Shown: positions 33,707 to 42,664 of the stretch, one piece after another
How positions within the stretch are numbered: the stretch's first letter is position 1
Layout: every line of letters starts with the position of its first letter
Assembly (NCBI GenBank): GCA_964628515.1
Contig: CAZVNZ010000004.1
Span: 70,755-134,754 of the forward strand
Length of the DNA stretch: 64,000 bases
Origin: CAZVNZ01 sp964628515
GTDB lineage: Bacteria > Bacillota > Clostridia > Christensenellales > Christensenellaceae
Reading direction: 5' to 3'
Notes under the pieces: generated by a model
The model's database searches: none
The model's input: only the letters and a program-made list of their open reading frames with translations
Told to the model about the DNA's origin: nothing
Made by a program: the position numbers and the translations under genes

Positions 33707-34405
33707 ATGAATTACATTAATCTATTTTTATTATTTTTAATAGCAATATACATTTTGCAAGGGTTTCACAAAGGGTTTTTGGTATCCGTAGCCAACACGG
33801 TGGGCATGGTTGTCAGCATTATAGTAGGCTTTTTATTTAGTCCGCTTTTATCTAAAACCATATCCGAAGGTCCGTTTTTTAAATTTTTGGTTTCCTTTAC
33901 CTACAATGCGGACACCTTGCAACAAAACAGCAACGTATTTGTGGAAACACTAACCACCCCTCAAATGCAGGAGGTTGTAAAAAGCGCAAAAGTACCCCCT
34001 ATTTTTGAAAACTTAGCTGTGGAAAATATGCAAACCAAAGCATTTGCAAGTATGGATTTACACACCGTTTCCGATTATATAAACATTACCATTGCAAACG
34101 TGGTGGTAAATATTTTTGCCTTTATAATTATATATATTTTAGCACGTGTATTTATTTCCGTTATGATAAACGCAGTAAACTTTGCCTCCCCCCTACCTGT
34201 GCTTAAGCGGTTAGACGGCTTAGCAGGAGCAGGTGTTGCATTTGTTAGGGCATATTTTGATATGTACGTACTGTTTTTACTTGTACCCATACTATACATC
34301 TCCGTGCCTGTGGATATTTTCGAGGTTATGGTTAGAGAGTCATCTATGGCAAATCATTTTTATAATACTAATTTCTTGTTTGGGTATATTAAGGGGGTTA
34401 TTTAG
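33707..34405 (+). CDS. CvpA-family membrane protein
   Basis: A 232-aa protein with four membrane segments (about 2-22, 26-46, 125-150 and 172-200). The start INLFLLFLIAIYILQGFHKGFLVSVAN matches the conserved first helix and HKGF turn of the CvpA (colicin V production) family, and VLKRLDGLAGAGVAFVRAY fits its conserved segment before the last helix. In Bacillota these proteins are linked to envelope integrity, not colicin. AGGAG lies before the ATG. It follows the DUF5711-like gene and ends before a bidirectional terminator. Confidence 0.75.
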   Translation: MNYINLFLLFLIAIYILQGFHKGFLVSVANTVGMVVSIIVGFLFSPLLSKTISEGPFFKFLVSFTYNADTLQQNSNVFVETLTTPQMQEVVKSAKVPPIFENLAVENMQTKAFASMDLHTVSDYINITIANVVVNIFAFIIIYILARVFISVMINAVNFASPLPVLKRLDGLAGAGVAFVRAYFDMYVLFLLVPILYISVPVDIFEVMVRESSMANHFYNTNFLFGYIKGVI

Positions 34406-34486
34406 AAATTAATTTATTTTTTCTAAATATACAAAGTTTACATTTGTAAATCCATTTGAATTGCGCCATATTGGAATGTAAAGATT

Positions 34487-34521
34487 AAAAAAACCGCCCG
34501 TCCAAAAAACAAGCGGTTTTT
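34487..34521. terminator. Bidirectional terminator
   Basis: AAAACCGC (34490-34497) pairs with GCGGTTTT (34513-34520), with A-runs on one side and T-runs on the other. It separates cvpA from the converging surface protein gene. Confidence 0.75.
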
Positions 34522-34537
34522 AATTTACCTTCTGCTG

Positions 34538-37336
34538 TTATATTCTCTTCTTAATTTCGTCCTTCCTCTGTTTTCTTAACCGCAAAGCAATATACACTAC
34601 TATACCGCCTGCTACTAAAAGCACTACTGTATACAGCAATACATTGGTGTTATCCGAAGTTTTGGGCGAGCCCTTAGTGCCACCTGCGCCACCCGTGCCA
34701 CGTAGGTAGGTTGCGTGTATGGTGTGGTTTGCTCCTACATTGCGGAAGGTGTAGGTTTTGCCGTCTGTATCCACAGCTCTGCCGTCCACCGTAACCGTAC
34801 TTAAATAGTAACCGCTGTTTGCAGTAAAGTAGAAGGTAAAATCATGCCCCGAGGCTACAGCTACATTACCACTTGCGCTTATACTTCCTCCATCGGTGGA
34901 TGTTGCAGTAATAATATAATCCACATTGACAGGCACATTGGTGGGTGTGGGTGTGGGGTTAGGGTTTGGCGATGGAGAGGGAGAAGGTGGGGGCACAAAA
35001 GGCTCAAAAGTTGCGTTTATTGAGTGGTTAGCAATAACGTTTTCAAAAGTATACTCCGCTACCTTGCCCACACTAACCCCGTCTATTACAACATCTTTTA
35101 TTTGGCTGCCATCGTGTGGCGTAATGGCAAAATGTAGCGTAGCACCTGCCGGCACCTCCACAGAACCACCTGGGGTAATAGTGCCACCATCACCCGAAAA
35201 AGCGTCAATATAGTAGTTTTCGTTTAGTTGGGTTAGAATTTCATTAGCCGTTAAATATCCACCGAAGGGTGCGGTTACTCCAAAAATATTGGTGGACGTG
35301 TTTGCAGAAATCTTTACAAGCCCTAAGAAATCATTGCTTTTTTGAGGAATCCATATGTAAAGATTGCCGGAAAAGTCCGTGTGCATACCGTGCAAACCGT
35401 AGGTGTAAGACGGTGTCAGTTGCATATTGTTGATTATGGTGTTTACCACAGGATAAACGCTTGCAAGTGAAGTAGCATCCGAGGTGGCGTACACAAGGGT
35501 AAAGGTGCTTAAATCCAGGTTTTGCCTTGCGCTGTTTTTTGCGTAATGCTCCCCTGTATCTACATTCCTAAGTCTTTCTAAAGACTGCACGCTCCCCCCG
35601 TTTATTTCTATGATGTTGGCTAAACTGTCATCAGTCCTAAGTACGTTTAAAATGGCAGGGGTGTAGTTGTTTCCGGCTTTTGTGTATACAGTACCGCCAT
35701 TAATCATAACTCTGTTTTTAGAACCGGGTGCATTTATTGCACTTCCTGTGGATTGTGCATCCTCGTTTATGTTTGCAATAATTCCGCCATTTATATTTAA
35801 GACGCACCCCCCGTGTAAATCTATGGCACTTTTGTATGCGCTGTTTGCAAGGATTTCCGTTTCCTCGCCGTAAATATTTAAGCTAATATCGTCCCCAATG
35901 CCGCTTAGGCTTGTCATAACTAAAGAAATTGCACTGCCATGGTCGGATTGAATAGTTCCACCGCTTATTGTAGATGTGGAATTTGTTCCGCCTTTTAAGC
36001 GATCACCTGTAATTAACAAGGCTGTAGGCACTTTATCTTTATTAAGTTCGTTGTACTCTAAGGTATCATCATCTCCGCTGTAGGTGGAGATTATTATACC
36101 GCCTGTCATTTTAAAAACGTCCTCTACGTTTTCAGCGACGTTTATTAATACCGTTCTTACGCCGTCCGAGGTAAGCAGGGTGTTTTCGTAAACCTCCAAA
36201 TTACCGGTGGTATTGGAAAAAATGTCGCCCATAGAAATGGCTTTGCCAACGCCACCGTTAATAACACCACCTTTTAGTACTATGCTGCCTCGCCCAACAT
36301 GTCGAATGGTGGCGGAAGCAATGGGATTGTAGTTTTCAATTAAAATATTATCTCCGTTTGTTTCAAGTACCGTTTGCCCTCGTGAACCATTTTGCAAAAC
36401 TATTACACCAAATCCGTTTTTTGCGTGCCCAAGCACTTTGGAGTTGTCATTAATCAAAATTTTGCCTTCCGTTCGGTTGTCTATGGTGGTTGCGGTATCG
36501 TCCGAAATATCTGTGTTGTAAACTACTACACCGCCCCCCAATTCTAAGGCGATTTTGTCTTTAGTGTATTCGTAGGGCGCATTAAGCGCAATTACCGCCT
36601 TAATATCCGTAGTAGAAGCATTTGCAAGTGAGGACTTTACTGTAATGTTGCCGTTTATAGTTAGTTTACCTGAACCATTATTTGCTATTGCGGTGTAGTG
36701 TCCTGCATCGAAAGTAGAAAGCGCTGAAGCGGAGTTTATAATTGCAAACTCAGGACTTTTATCGTCTATTGTAGAATTGCCTCCTAAAAATAGTGCGGTA
36801 TCCAAAGTACCTGAATATGTTAAATCTTTGCCGTTTAAGTCAAAAGTGTATTCCCCTTCTTTGTTGAAACTGATTGGGGATGTTAAATTGTATGCAGTAA
36901 GAAGAATAATGGTTTCTTTGGTTGCAACGTCTAAAAACGCATCATTTAAGGAGGAATAGTAAACAGGTACACCGTTTCTTATAATTTGTGCAACATTTGT
37001 GCTTGCAGCCTCTAAATTTGGCTGTTCTTCCGCTATGGATGTTACTGAGTATGTCTCCTCGTTTTTTGGTGATTGTGACTTCATCTCGGAAATTTCTTTG
37101 TCTATAACCTGAGGCAAAAGCTCGGAAATTTCGTTTTTTGACGAGTCTGCGGATAATCCCGATTCGATAATATCTTTTTTACCTTGTTGCGCATCACTTT
37201 TTTGAACTGCGCTTGGTGTACCTTTTTCTTCTGTGCCCTCTACGGCAAAAACTGCCGTGGGTAGTAGGGTTAGCGAAAATATAAACGCTATTGCAATGTA
37301 TAGAAGTCTTTTTTTGTGTTTGAGTTTAAATTTCAT
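34538..37336 (-). CDS. Large repetitive cell-surface protein
   Basis: A 932-aa exported protein. A signal peptide (about 1-31) is followed by an acidic linker. From about 115 to 690 the sequence has many short strands and Gly/Asn turns (for example NNGSGKLTINGNITV, LNINGGIIANINED), like a right-handed beta-helix. Two InlB-B/Listeria-Bacteroides-type repeats follow (about 705-760 and 805-865, with KDVVIDGVSVGKVAEYTFENV), split by a Pro/Ser/Asn/Thr linker. The C-terminus is SPKTSD, a membrane helix and a basic tail, a variant of the LPxTG sorting signal. It is likely a wall-attached adhesin. GGAGGAG lies before the ATG. A decayed paralogue lies upstream. Confidence 0.85.
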   Translation of the reverse strand: MKFKLKHKKRLLYIAIAFIFSLTLLPTAVFAVEGTEEKGTPSAVQKSDAQQGKKDIIESGLSADSSKNEISELLPQVIDKEISEMKSQSPKNEETYSVTSIAEEQPNLEAASTNVAQIIRNGVPVYYSSLNDAFLDVATKETIILLTAYNLTSPISFNKEGEYTFDLNGKDLTYSGTLDTALFLGGNSTIDDKSPEFAIINSASALSTFDAGHYTAIANNGSGKLTINGNITVKSSLANASTTDIKAVIALNAPYEYTKDKIALELGGGVVVYNTDISDDTATTIDNRTEGKILINDNSKVLGHAKNGFGVIVLQNGSRGQTVLETNGDNILIENYNPIASATIRHVGRGSIVLKGGVINGGVGKAISMGDIFSNTTGNLEVYENTLLTSDGVRTVLINVAENVEDVFKMTGGIIISTYSGDDDTLEYNELNKDKVPTALLITGDRLKGGTNSTSTISGGTIQSDHGSAISLVMTSLSGIGDDISLNIYGEETEILANSAYKSAIDLHGGCVLNINGGIIANINEDAQSTGSAINAPGSKNRVMINGGTVYTKAGNNYTPAILNVLRTDDSLANIIEINGGSVQSLERLRNVDTGEHYAKNSARQNLDLSTFTLVYATSDATSLASVYPVVNTIINNMQLTPSYTYGLHGMHTDFSGNLYIWIPQKSNDFLGLVKISANTSTNIFGVTAPFGGYLTANEILTQLNENYYIDAFSGDGGTITPGGSVEVPAGATLHFAITPHDGSQIKDVVIDGVSVGKVAEYTFENVIANHSINATFEPFVPPPSPSPSPNPNPTPTPTNVPVNVDYIITATSTDGGSISASGNVAVASGHDFTFYFTANSGYYLSTVTVDGRAVDTDGKTYTFRNVGANHTIHATYLRGTGGAGGTKGSPKTSDNTNVLLYTVVLLVAGGIVVYIALRLRKQRKDEIKKRI

Positions 37337-37475
37337 ATTGCTCCTCCAATTTTGGTGTATATTAAGATTTATTTATTACAGTATACTCCAAGGAGTGCAA
37401 CAACAATGCAACAAAAACGCAATTAAAGTGCAACAAAAAAGGACTTTTTTTAAATATTTTTAATGATACGGCATT

Positions 37476-37504
37476 AAAAGGCCGTGAAAACCACAGCCTT
37501 TTTT
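37476..37504 (-). terminator. Terminator after the decayed surface-protein gene
   Basis: AAAAGGC...GTG (37476-37486) pairs imperfectly with CCACAGCCTTTT (37491-37502). On the minus strand it ends in a T-run. It lies about 20 bases beyond the stop at 37526. Confidence 0.55.
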
Positions 37505-37525
37505 GATAATATGGGTTACAAAAGT

Positions 37526-39074
37526 TTATCTATTTTGCTTGCGTACACGCAAACTTGTAATTACCGCAACACCAATAGCCCCTGCCAATAATACAATGTA
37601 TAGGAAGATATTAGCGCCGTTCGAAGTTTTAGGGGAAACACCACCCTTAGCAAAGGTTGCTTTTATGGTGTGATTGCCCTGTATGTTTCTAAAAGTGTAG
37701 GTTTTGCCGTCCACCGTTACTTTACTTAGGTGATAGCCGTCATATGCCGTAAAATAAAAGGTGAAATCCTGCCCCGCACTTACGCCAACCGCTCCGTTTG
37801 CGCTTATACTACCGCCCGTGATGGCAGATGCGTTAATGGTAAAATCTACTGACGCAAGTCCGCCTGCGTTGGTGGGAGTGGGTGCTACTGTGGATGTTGG
37901 GTTAGGGTTTGAAGATGGGGCTTAGGATCAAACTCCACATATATTGTGTGGTCTGCTATAACGCCGGCAAATTCGTAGGACGTACCGGCGCCAACACTTA
38001 CTCCGTCTACCAGAATATCTTTTACCTGTTTATCGCCAAGAGGTATAATGTTATATAGTTGAGTTCTTCCTGTGGGTACAGTTGTTTTTCCACCGGGAAA
38101 AATTGTGTCTCCTCCCTCTGATGTTGCGGTAATAGTGTAGCTTGTTGCTAATTGAATCAGCACTTCCTCTTTAGTTAAATACTCACCCATTTTTGCTTCT
38201 TCTCCGTAAAAAGCATAATCAACTTCTGTCATTACTTGAGAAACACCTAAGAAATCAGCATCTGTCATGGGAATCCAAGGGAAAATATTACCTTCAGCAT
38301 TTGTATAAATACTGATTTTGCCGTAATCTAATGAGGGTACAAACTTTAAATCTTTAAGTAGTTTAGATGCCACAGAGGTTATAGCCGCCGTAGAAACAGA
38401 CGTCGCATTTGCCTTAGTATCGTCCGTTTTCCATACATTAAATATACCGAATGCTTGTGGGCTTGACGATATACGAGTACAGTGCCATCGTTTATTACAA
38501 CCTTGCTTAATGGTGATTTTGCGTTTATACCACTACTCGCAGATGTTGCGGTTTCGTCAGTGCTCATTACTCTTCCGTAATTGTATATTGCGCAAGTGTC
38601 TTTAACAACAAAGTTAACCTCACTTGACACGGAGTTTGTTATTGTAAAATTGGGGTTTTTATTAGTGCTTGCGGAATTTGTGCCTAAAGTTATTGCAGGG
38701 TCTATTTTACTTTCCGGTGCTCTGCCGGATGCCACTCCGTTTTCGCACAAATCAAAAGTAAAGCTACCCTCTTTATTAAGAGTAATAGGAGTATTAAAAA
38801 TTATATTGATTACAAGTAGTTTTATAGTTTCTCCGTCCGCCACATCGGCAAAGGCATCCGTTAAAGATGCGTATTTTACAGAGCTTCCGTTTCTTATAAT
38901 TTCTGCAACGTCTGTTGCCATTGGCACTACTTCCTCCAGACTTAGCGTGTTGTCCGTAAGTGCTTGTGGCACATACTCGCTTAGTACCTCCGCTGCTTGC
39001 GGTTTTGCATCCGCCACCTCCTCGGGTGCTATGCCTAAGGAAAGCTCGCTTATTTCCTCGTAAATATTGCACAT
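37526..39074 (-). pseudogene. Frameshifted paralogue of the surface protein
   Basis: Three pieces in different frames together match the neighbouring 932-aa protein. Piece 1 (39074-38470) has AEIIRNGSSVKYASLTDAF and FTFDL. After about 38467 the match moves to another frame (ISSSPQAFGIFNVW), then SYTITATSEGGD and VDGVSVGAGTSYEFAGV. After about 37917, in a run of four C, it shifts again to PSSNPNPTSTV, a second beta-repeat and the SPKTS-helix-basic tail. The signal peptide is missing or in yet another frame upstream (FLLTYLRFALCLSVICA). The middle part of the long protein is absent. Sequencing error in short runs is possible for single shifts, but two or three suggest decay. Confidence 0.75.
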
Positions 39075-39241
39075 ATTACACTAAGACATAACGCAAACCG
39101 CAAATATGTGAGCAAAAAACAAGAATAAACTATACCCTCCGCAATCATCACCATAAATAGAGAAAAAGAAATTAAACCTCATATATCATCATAACCATAA
39201 AAAAGAGGAGAAAATTGCACTTATATATAATAGTAAAAAGT

Positions 39242-40075
39242 TTAGTAGGTTTTTATATTGTTAAGGAGAAAATCTATACTCTCGGTTAAAAAAGGCGATG
39301 TGCGTTTTTCGCTTGCTATTGCGGAATTTTCCCTCATTTTACCGTGGTAGTCGCTACCTATTGTTACAAAAAGTCCTTTTGCTTTTGCAAGGGCGCAGTA
39401 TTTTTCTACCTCTTTGTCCGTATGGGCAGGGTAGTATGCCTCTATACCACGCAAACCGTAGGAGGTAAGCTCGGTTAGAAGTTTTTCCATATTATCCGTT
39501 TGTATAAACTTGGGGTGAGCAATAACAGGCAAGCCTTTTGCAGATATAATAAGCTCTATTGCTTGCTTGGGATTTAGCTTTCGGCGCTGTACATAGCATA
39601 TGCCGTTTTCGTTTAAATATTTGTTAAAGGCATGCGCCATATTTTCCGCATACCCTCTTTTTACTAATGATAAGGCGATGTGAGGTCTGCCTAAGGTGTT
39701 GCCTAAGGCATTTTGCTCTATTTCTTCGTAGGGGATATTTATATTGTGCTTTTTAAGCTCGTCTAAAATAGCATGAACACGCAGTTTGCGTGCGCACATT
39801 AGCTCTTCCATAGCTAAACTGAAGGAAGGGCAGAAAATATCTGCCCCGTATCCTAATATATGCAATTCTCCGGTATGGGTTACGGAAAGCTCCACCCCCG
39901 TTATGTAGCTTAGCTTTTTTTCTTTAGCGATTGCTTGCGCTACTTTTTGGGATTCTATCGTGTCGTGGTCTGTAACCGAGCACAACTGCAAGTTTAGCTT
40001 GGCACACTTGGTTATAATTTCCGTTGGTGTGTCCGTGCCGTCGGATGCAGTAGAGTGCATATGTAAATCTACCAT
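39242..40075 (-). CDS. PHP-domain phosphoesterase
   Basis: A 277-aa PHP protein of the YciV/RNase AM (3',5'-nucleoside bisphosphate phosphatase) type. Metal ligands appear as H5xH7 and D12 in MVDLHMHSTASDGT, D36HD38 in VTDHDT, Glu in GVELSVTH, His in GELHILGYG, IAHPKF, and the C-terminal GSDYHG. The size fits that family, which trims RNA 5' ends or degrades pAp. GAGGA precedes the ATG. It follows ftsH by 20 bases in the same direction and may share its transcript. Confidence 0.85.
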   Translation of the reverse strand: MVDLHMHSTASDGTDTPTEIITKCAKLNLQLCSVTDHDTIESQKVAQAIAKEKKLSYITGVELSVTHTGELHILGYGADIFCPSFSLAMEELMCARKLRVHAILDELKKHNINIPYEEIEQNALGNTLGRPHIALSLVKRGYAENMAHAFNKYLNENGICYVQRRKLNPKQAIELIISAKGLPVIAHPKFIQTDNMEKLLTELTSYGLRGIEAYYPAHTDKEVEKYCALAKAKGLFVTIGSDYHGKMRENSAIASEKRTSPFLTESIDFLLNNIKTY

Positions 40076-40095
40076 AATGTCCTCTGTTTTGGTTA

Positions 40096-42075
40096 TTAAT
40101 GCCCGATTTCGCTGTTGTTTTCTGAAATAGGGTTGCCGTTTTCGTCAATAGGCAGTTTGTCCACGCTGTCGTCTATGGTTATGTCTATATCCTCACGTAC
40201 AACCTCTTTTTCTTTGGGAGTGTACTCGCCGGTATCAAAAAGCTTGTTAAACTCCTCACCTGTAAGTTTTTCTTGGCGAATCAGTATCTCTCCAATATCT
40301 ATAACCTTTTTAATATTTTCCGTAAGTATGCTTTTTGCGTTGGCATAGGCATCATTTAGTATTTTTGTTACTTCTTTGTCTATTTTTGCCGCCGTTTCGT
40401 CCGAGTATTCTTTGGTTTGCCCAAAGCCTGCACCCACAAAAATTTCGTGGTTGGAGCCTAAAAATACCAGTCCTAATTCTTCGCTCATACCAAATTTTGT
40501 AACCATTTCCCTTGCTATATCCGTGGCACGTTTTAAATCGCTTACCGCACCTGTGGAAATATCTTTTAGGGTTATTGCCTCGGCGGCTCTGCCTCCAAGC
40601 ATCATAGTTATTTCGTCTATAAGCTTACTTTTAAAGGTATGCTGTTTGTCATCTTCGGGTAGTGTCATGGTGTAGCCTGCCGCCATACCCCTTGGTATAA
40701 TGGAAACCTCATGGACATTGTCGCAATGGGGAAGGACTTTTGCAAGTATTGCATGCCCCACCTCGTGAAAGGCGGTACAACGTTTGTCCTCTTCCGTAAC
40801 AAGCCTGCTTTTTTTCTCCGGTCCTGCTATTACCCTTGTAATTGCCTCTTCGATTTCGCTCATACCGATTTTTTTCTTTTTGCGCCTTGCGGTTAGTATT
40901 GCCGACTCGTTTAGCACATTTTCCAAATCCGCACCTATAAAGCCGGGGGTTCTTCTTGCTATGGTTTTTAAATCTACATCGTCTGCAAAGGGCTTGCCTT
41001 TGGCATGTACCTTTAAGATTTCCTCTCTGCCCTTAACATCGGGATAGTGTACTGTAATTTGTCTGTCAAATCTGCCCGGACGCAGTAGTGCCGGGTCTAA
41101 AATATCCTTTCTGTTGGTTGCCGCCATAACTACTATGCCTTCGTTGACCTCAAAACCGTCCATTTCTACGAGTAGCTGGTTTAGGGTTTGCTCTCTTTCG
41201 TCATGACCGCCCCCAAGCCCTGCGCCTCTCTGTCTGCCTACCGCATCAATTTCATCTATAAAAATTATGCAGGGTGCGCTTTTTTTGGCTTGCTCGAATA
41301 AATCTCTTACACGAGATGCACCCACGCCCACAAACATTTCTACGAAGTCCGAACCGCTTATGCTAAAGAAATCTACTCCTGCCTCTCCTGCAACCGCTTT
41401 TGCAAGTAGGGTTTTACCGCCACCGGGAGGGCCTACAAGCAACACGCCTTTGGGGATTCTTGCCCCTAACTCTTTAAACCGCTCGGGATGCTTTAAAAAC
41501 TGTACAATTTCCACAAGCTCTTCTTTTTCCTCGTCCGCACCTGCCACATCACCAAAGGTTTTATTGGTATCTTTGCCGGAGGTAACTCTTGCTTTGCTTT
41601 TACCAAAAGACATCGCACCGCCCGCACCCCCTGCGCCTTGGCTTTTGCGCATAATAAACATCCAAAGCAAAAGCAATAGACCTATGGGTATTAAGTAGGG
41701 CAACAGTTGCATAAAGAAATTTGGCTCCGGAGTGGGCAGATAGTTAATGTTAAACCCATATTTCTCCGGATTGGAGCTACCCTTAATTGCGGACATATCT
41801 AAGTTAAACTGGTTTATGGAGGGTATATAGGCGGTAAAATCCTTATCTATGGGAAACCGCTCGTCTGTAATTACAGAATCTGTATACCTTCCTGCCACTT
41901 TGTTATCCATTATGGATATATCTTTAACTTTATCGTCCTTAATTTTTTCTATAAACTCGTAGTATTGTAATTCATCAATCGGCACTTCGCTTTGTCCGCC
42001 GATAAATTGTGCCGCTATAACAATAATCAAAATAATGACTATGTATATAAACGGACCTTTTAAAAATTTGCCCAA
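40096..42075 (-). CDS. ftsH: ATP-dependent membrane zinc protease FtsH
   Basis: A 659-aa FtsH with two membrane helices (about 8-25 and 122-142) around a periplasm-side domain, an AAA+ domain and a zinc protease domain. Walker A reads GPPGGGKT (215-222) where GPPGTGKT is usual; Walker B is FIDEIDA (272-278), the second region of homology ends in LLRPGRFDRQ, and the zinc motif is HEVGH (437-441) instead of HEAGH. The start codon is TTG with AAGGAG seven bases upstream. It is the third gene of the tilS-hpt-ftsH operon common in Bacillota and degrades membrane and regulatory proteins. Confidence 0.96.
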   Translation of the reverse strand: MGKFLKGPFIYIVIILIIVIAAQFIGGQSEVPIDELQYYEFIEKIKDDKVKDISIMDNKVAGRYTDSVITDERFPIDKDFTAYIPSINQFNLDMSAIKGSSNPEKYGFNINYLPTPEPNFFMQLLPYLIPIGLLLLLWMFIMRKSQGAGGAGGAMSFGKSKARVTSGKDTNKTFGDVAGADEEKEELVEIVQFLKHPERFKELGARIPKGVLLVGPPGGGKTLLAKAVAGEAGVDFFSISGSDFVEMFVGVGASRVRDLFEQAKKSAPCIIFIDEIDAVGRQRGAGLGGGHDEREQTLNQLLVEMDGFEVNEGIVVMAATNRKDILDPALLRPGRFDRQITVHYPDVKGREEILKVHAKGKPFADDVDLKTIARRTPGFIGADLENVLNESAILTARRKKKKIGMSEIEEAITRVIAGPEKKSRLVTEEDKRCTAFHEVGHAILAKVLPHCDNVHEVSIIPRGMAAGYTMTLPEDDKQHTFKSKLIDEITMMLGGRAAEAITLKDISTGAVSDLKRATDIAREMVTKFGMSEELGLVFLGSNHEIFVGAGFGQTKEYSDETAAKIDKEVTKILNDAYANAKSILTENIKKVIDIGEILIRQEKLTGEEFNKLFDTGEYTPKEKEVVREDIDITIDDSVDKLPIDENGNPISENNSEIGH

Positions 42076-42109
42076 CGTATTTCTCCTTTTTTAAAACTTT
42101 TGTTAAACT

Positions 42110-42664
42110 TTATTCGTAAACGCTGCGTTTTAGCACAGCCACGCTTCCTATATTTCTGTATTTTTCCGCATAATCAAGCCCATAGCCGATTAAAAATTCG
42201 TCGGGGACACTAAAACCTATATATTTTACAGGCACATCCGCTAAACGACGCTCCGGTTTATCCAAAAAACAGCAAATTTCTACGGATGATGCTTTGCGTT
42301 TTTGGAAAAGCTCGGTCAAAAATTTTAGGGTATGCCCCGTGTCTATAATATCCTCTACTATAAGTACATCTTTGTTTGTTAAATCGCATTCCAAATCCAG
42401 TTTAATTTTTACGTTACCGCTTGAAACCGCACCTGCGTTGTAGCTTGATACAGACATAAAATCAAGCTCCATAGGTATGGTAATGTGACGCATTAAATCT
42501 GCAAGAAAGACTACGCTTCCTCTTAAAATGCCAACAGCAAGCAAATTTTTGTTTTTGTAATCTTTGGAAATTCTCCCTGCAAGTTCTTTTACCTTGCTTT
42601 CAATTTCGTCTCTGTTTAACAGTACCTTTTCTACATCTTCGTTAGCATAATGCTCGGGTATCAT
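42110..42664 (-). CDS. hpt: Hypoxanthine phosphoribosyltransferase
   Basis: A 184-aa purine salvage enzyme making IMP or GMP from hypoxanthine or guanine and PRPP. The PRPP loop is VLIVEDIIDTGHTL (about 99-112), GILRGSVVFLADL is the conserved N-terminal loop, and KYIGFSVPDEFLIGYGLDYAEKYRN is the C-terminal purine-binding block with its DEF. Its ATG overlaps the tilS stop by one base (TAATG), so the two are coupled, and ftsH follows 34 bases later. Confidence 0.95.
   Translation of the reverse strand: MIPEHYANEDVEKVLLNRDEIESKVKELAGRISKDYKNKNLLAVGILRGSVVFLADLMRHITIPMELDFMSVSSYNAGAVSSGNVKIKLDLECDLTNKDVLIVEDIIDTGHTLKFLTELFQKRKASSVEICCFLDKPERRLADVPVKYIGFSVPDEFLIGYGLDYAEKYRNIGSVAVLKRSVYE

Noticed and set aside
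41267..41698. 143-codon ORF opposite ftsH
   Set aside because: It is a shadow of the FtsH AAA domain, Ser/Pro/Ala-rich as such shadows usually are.
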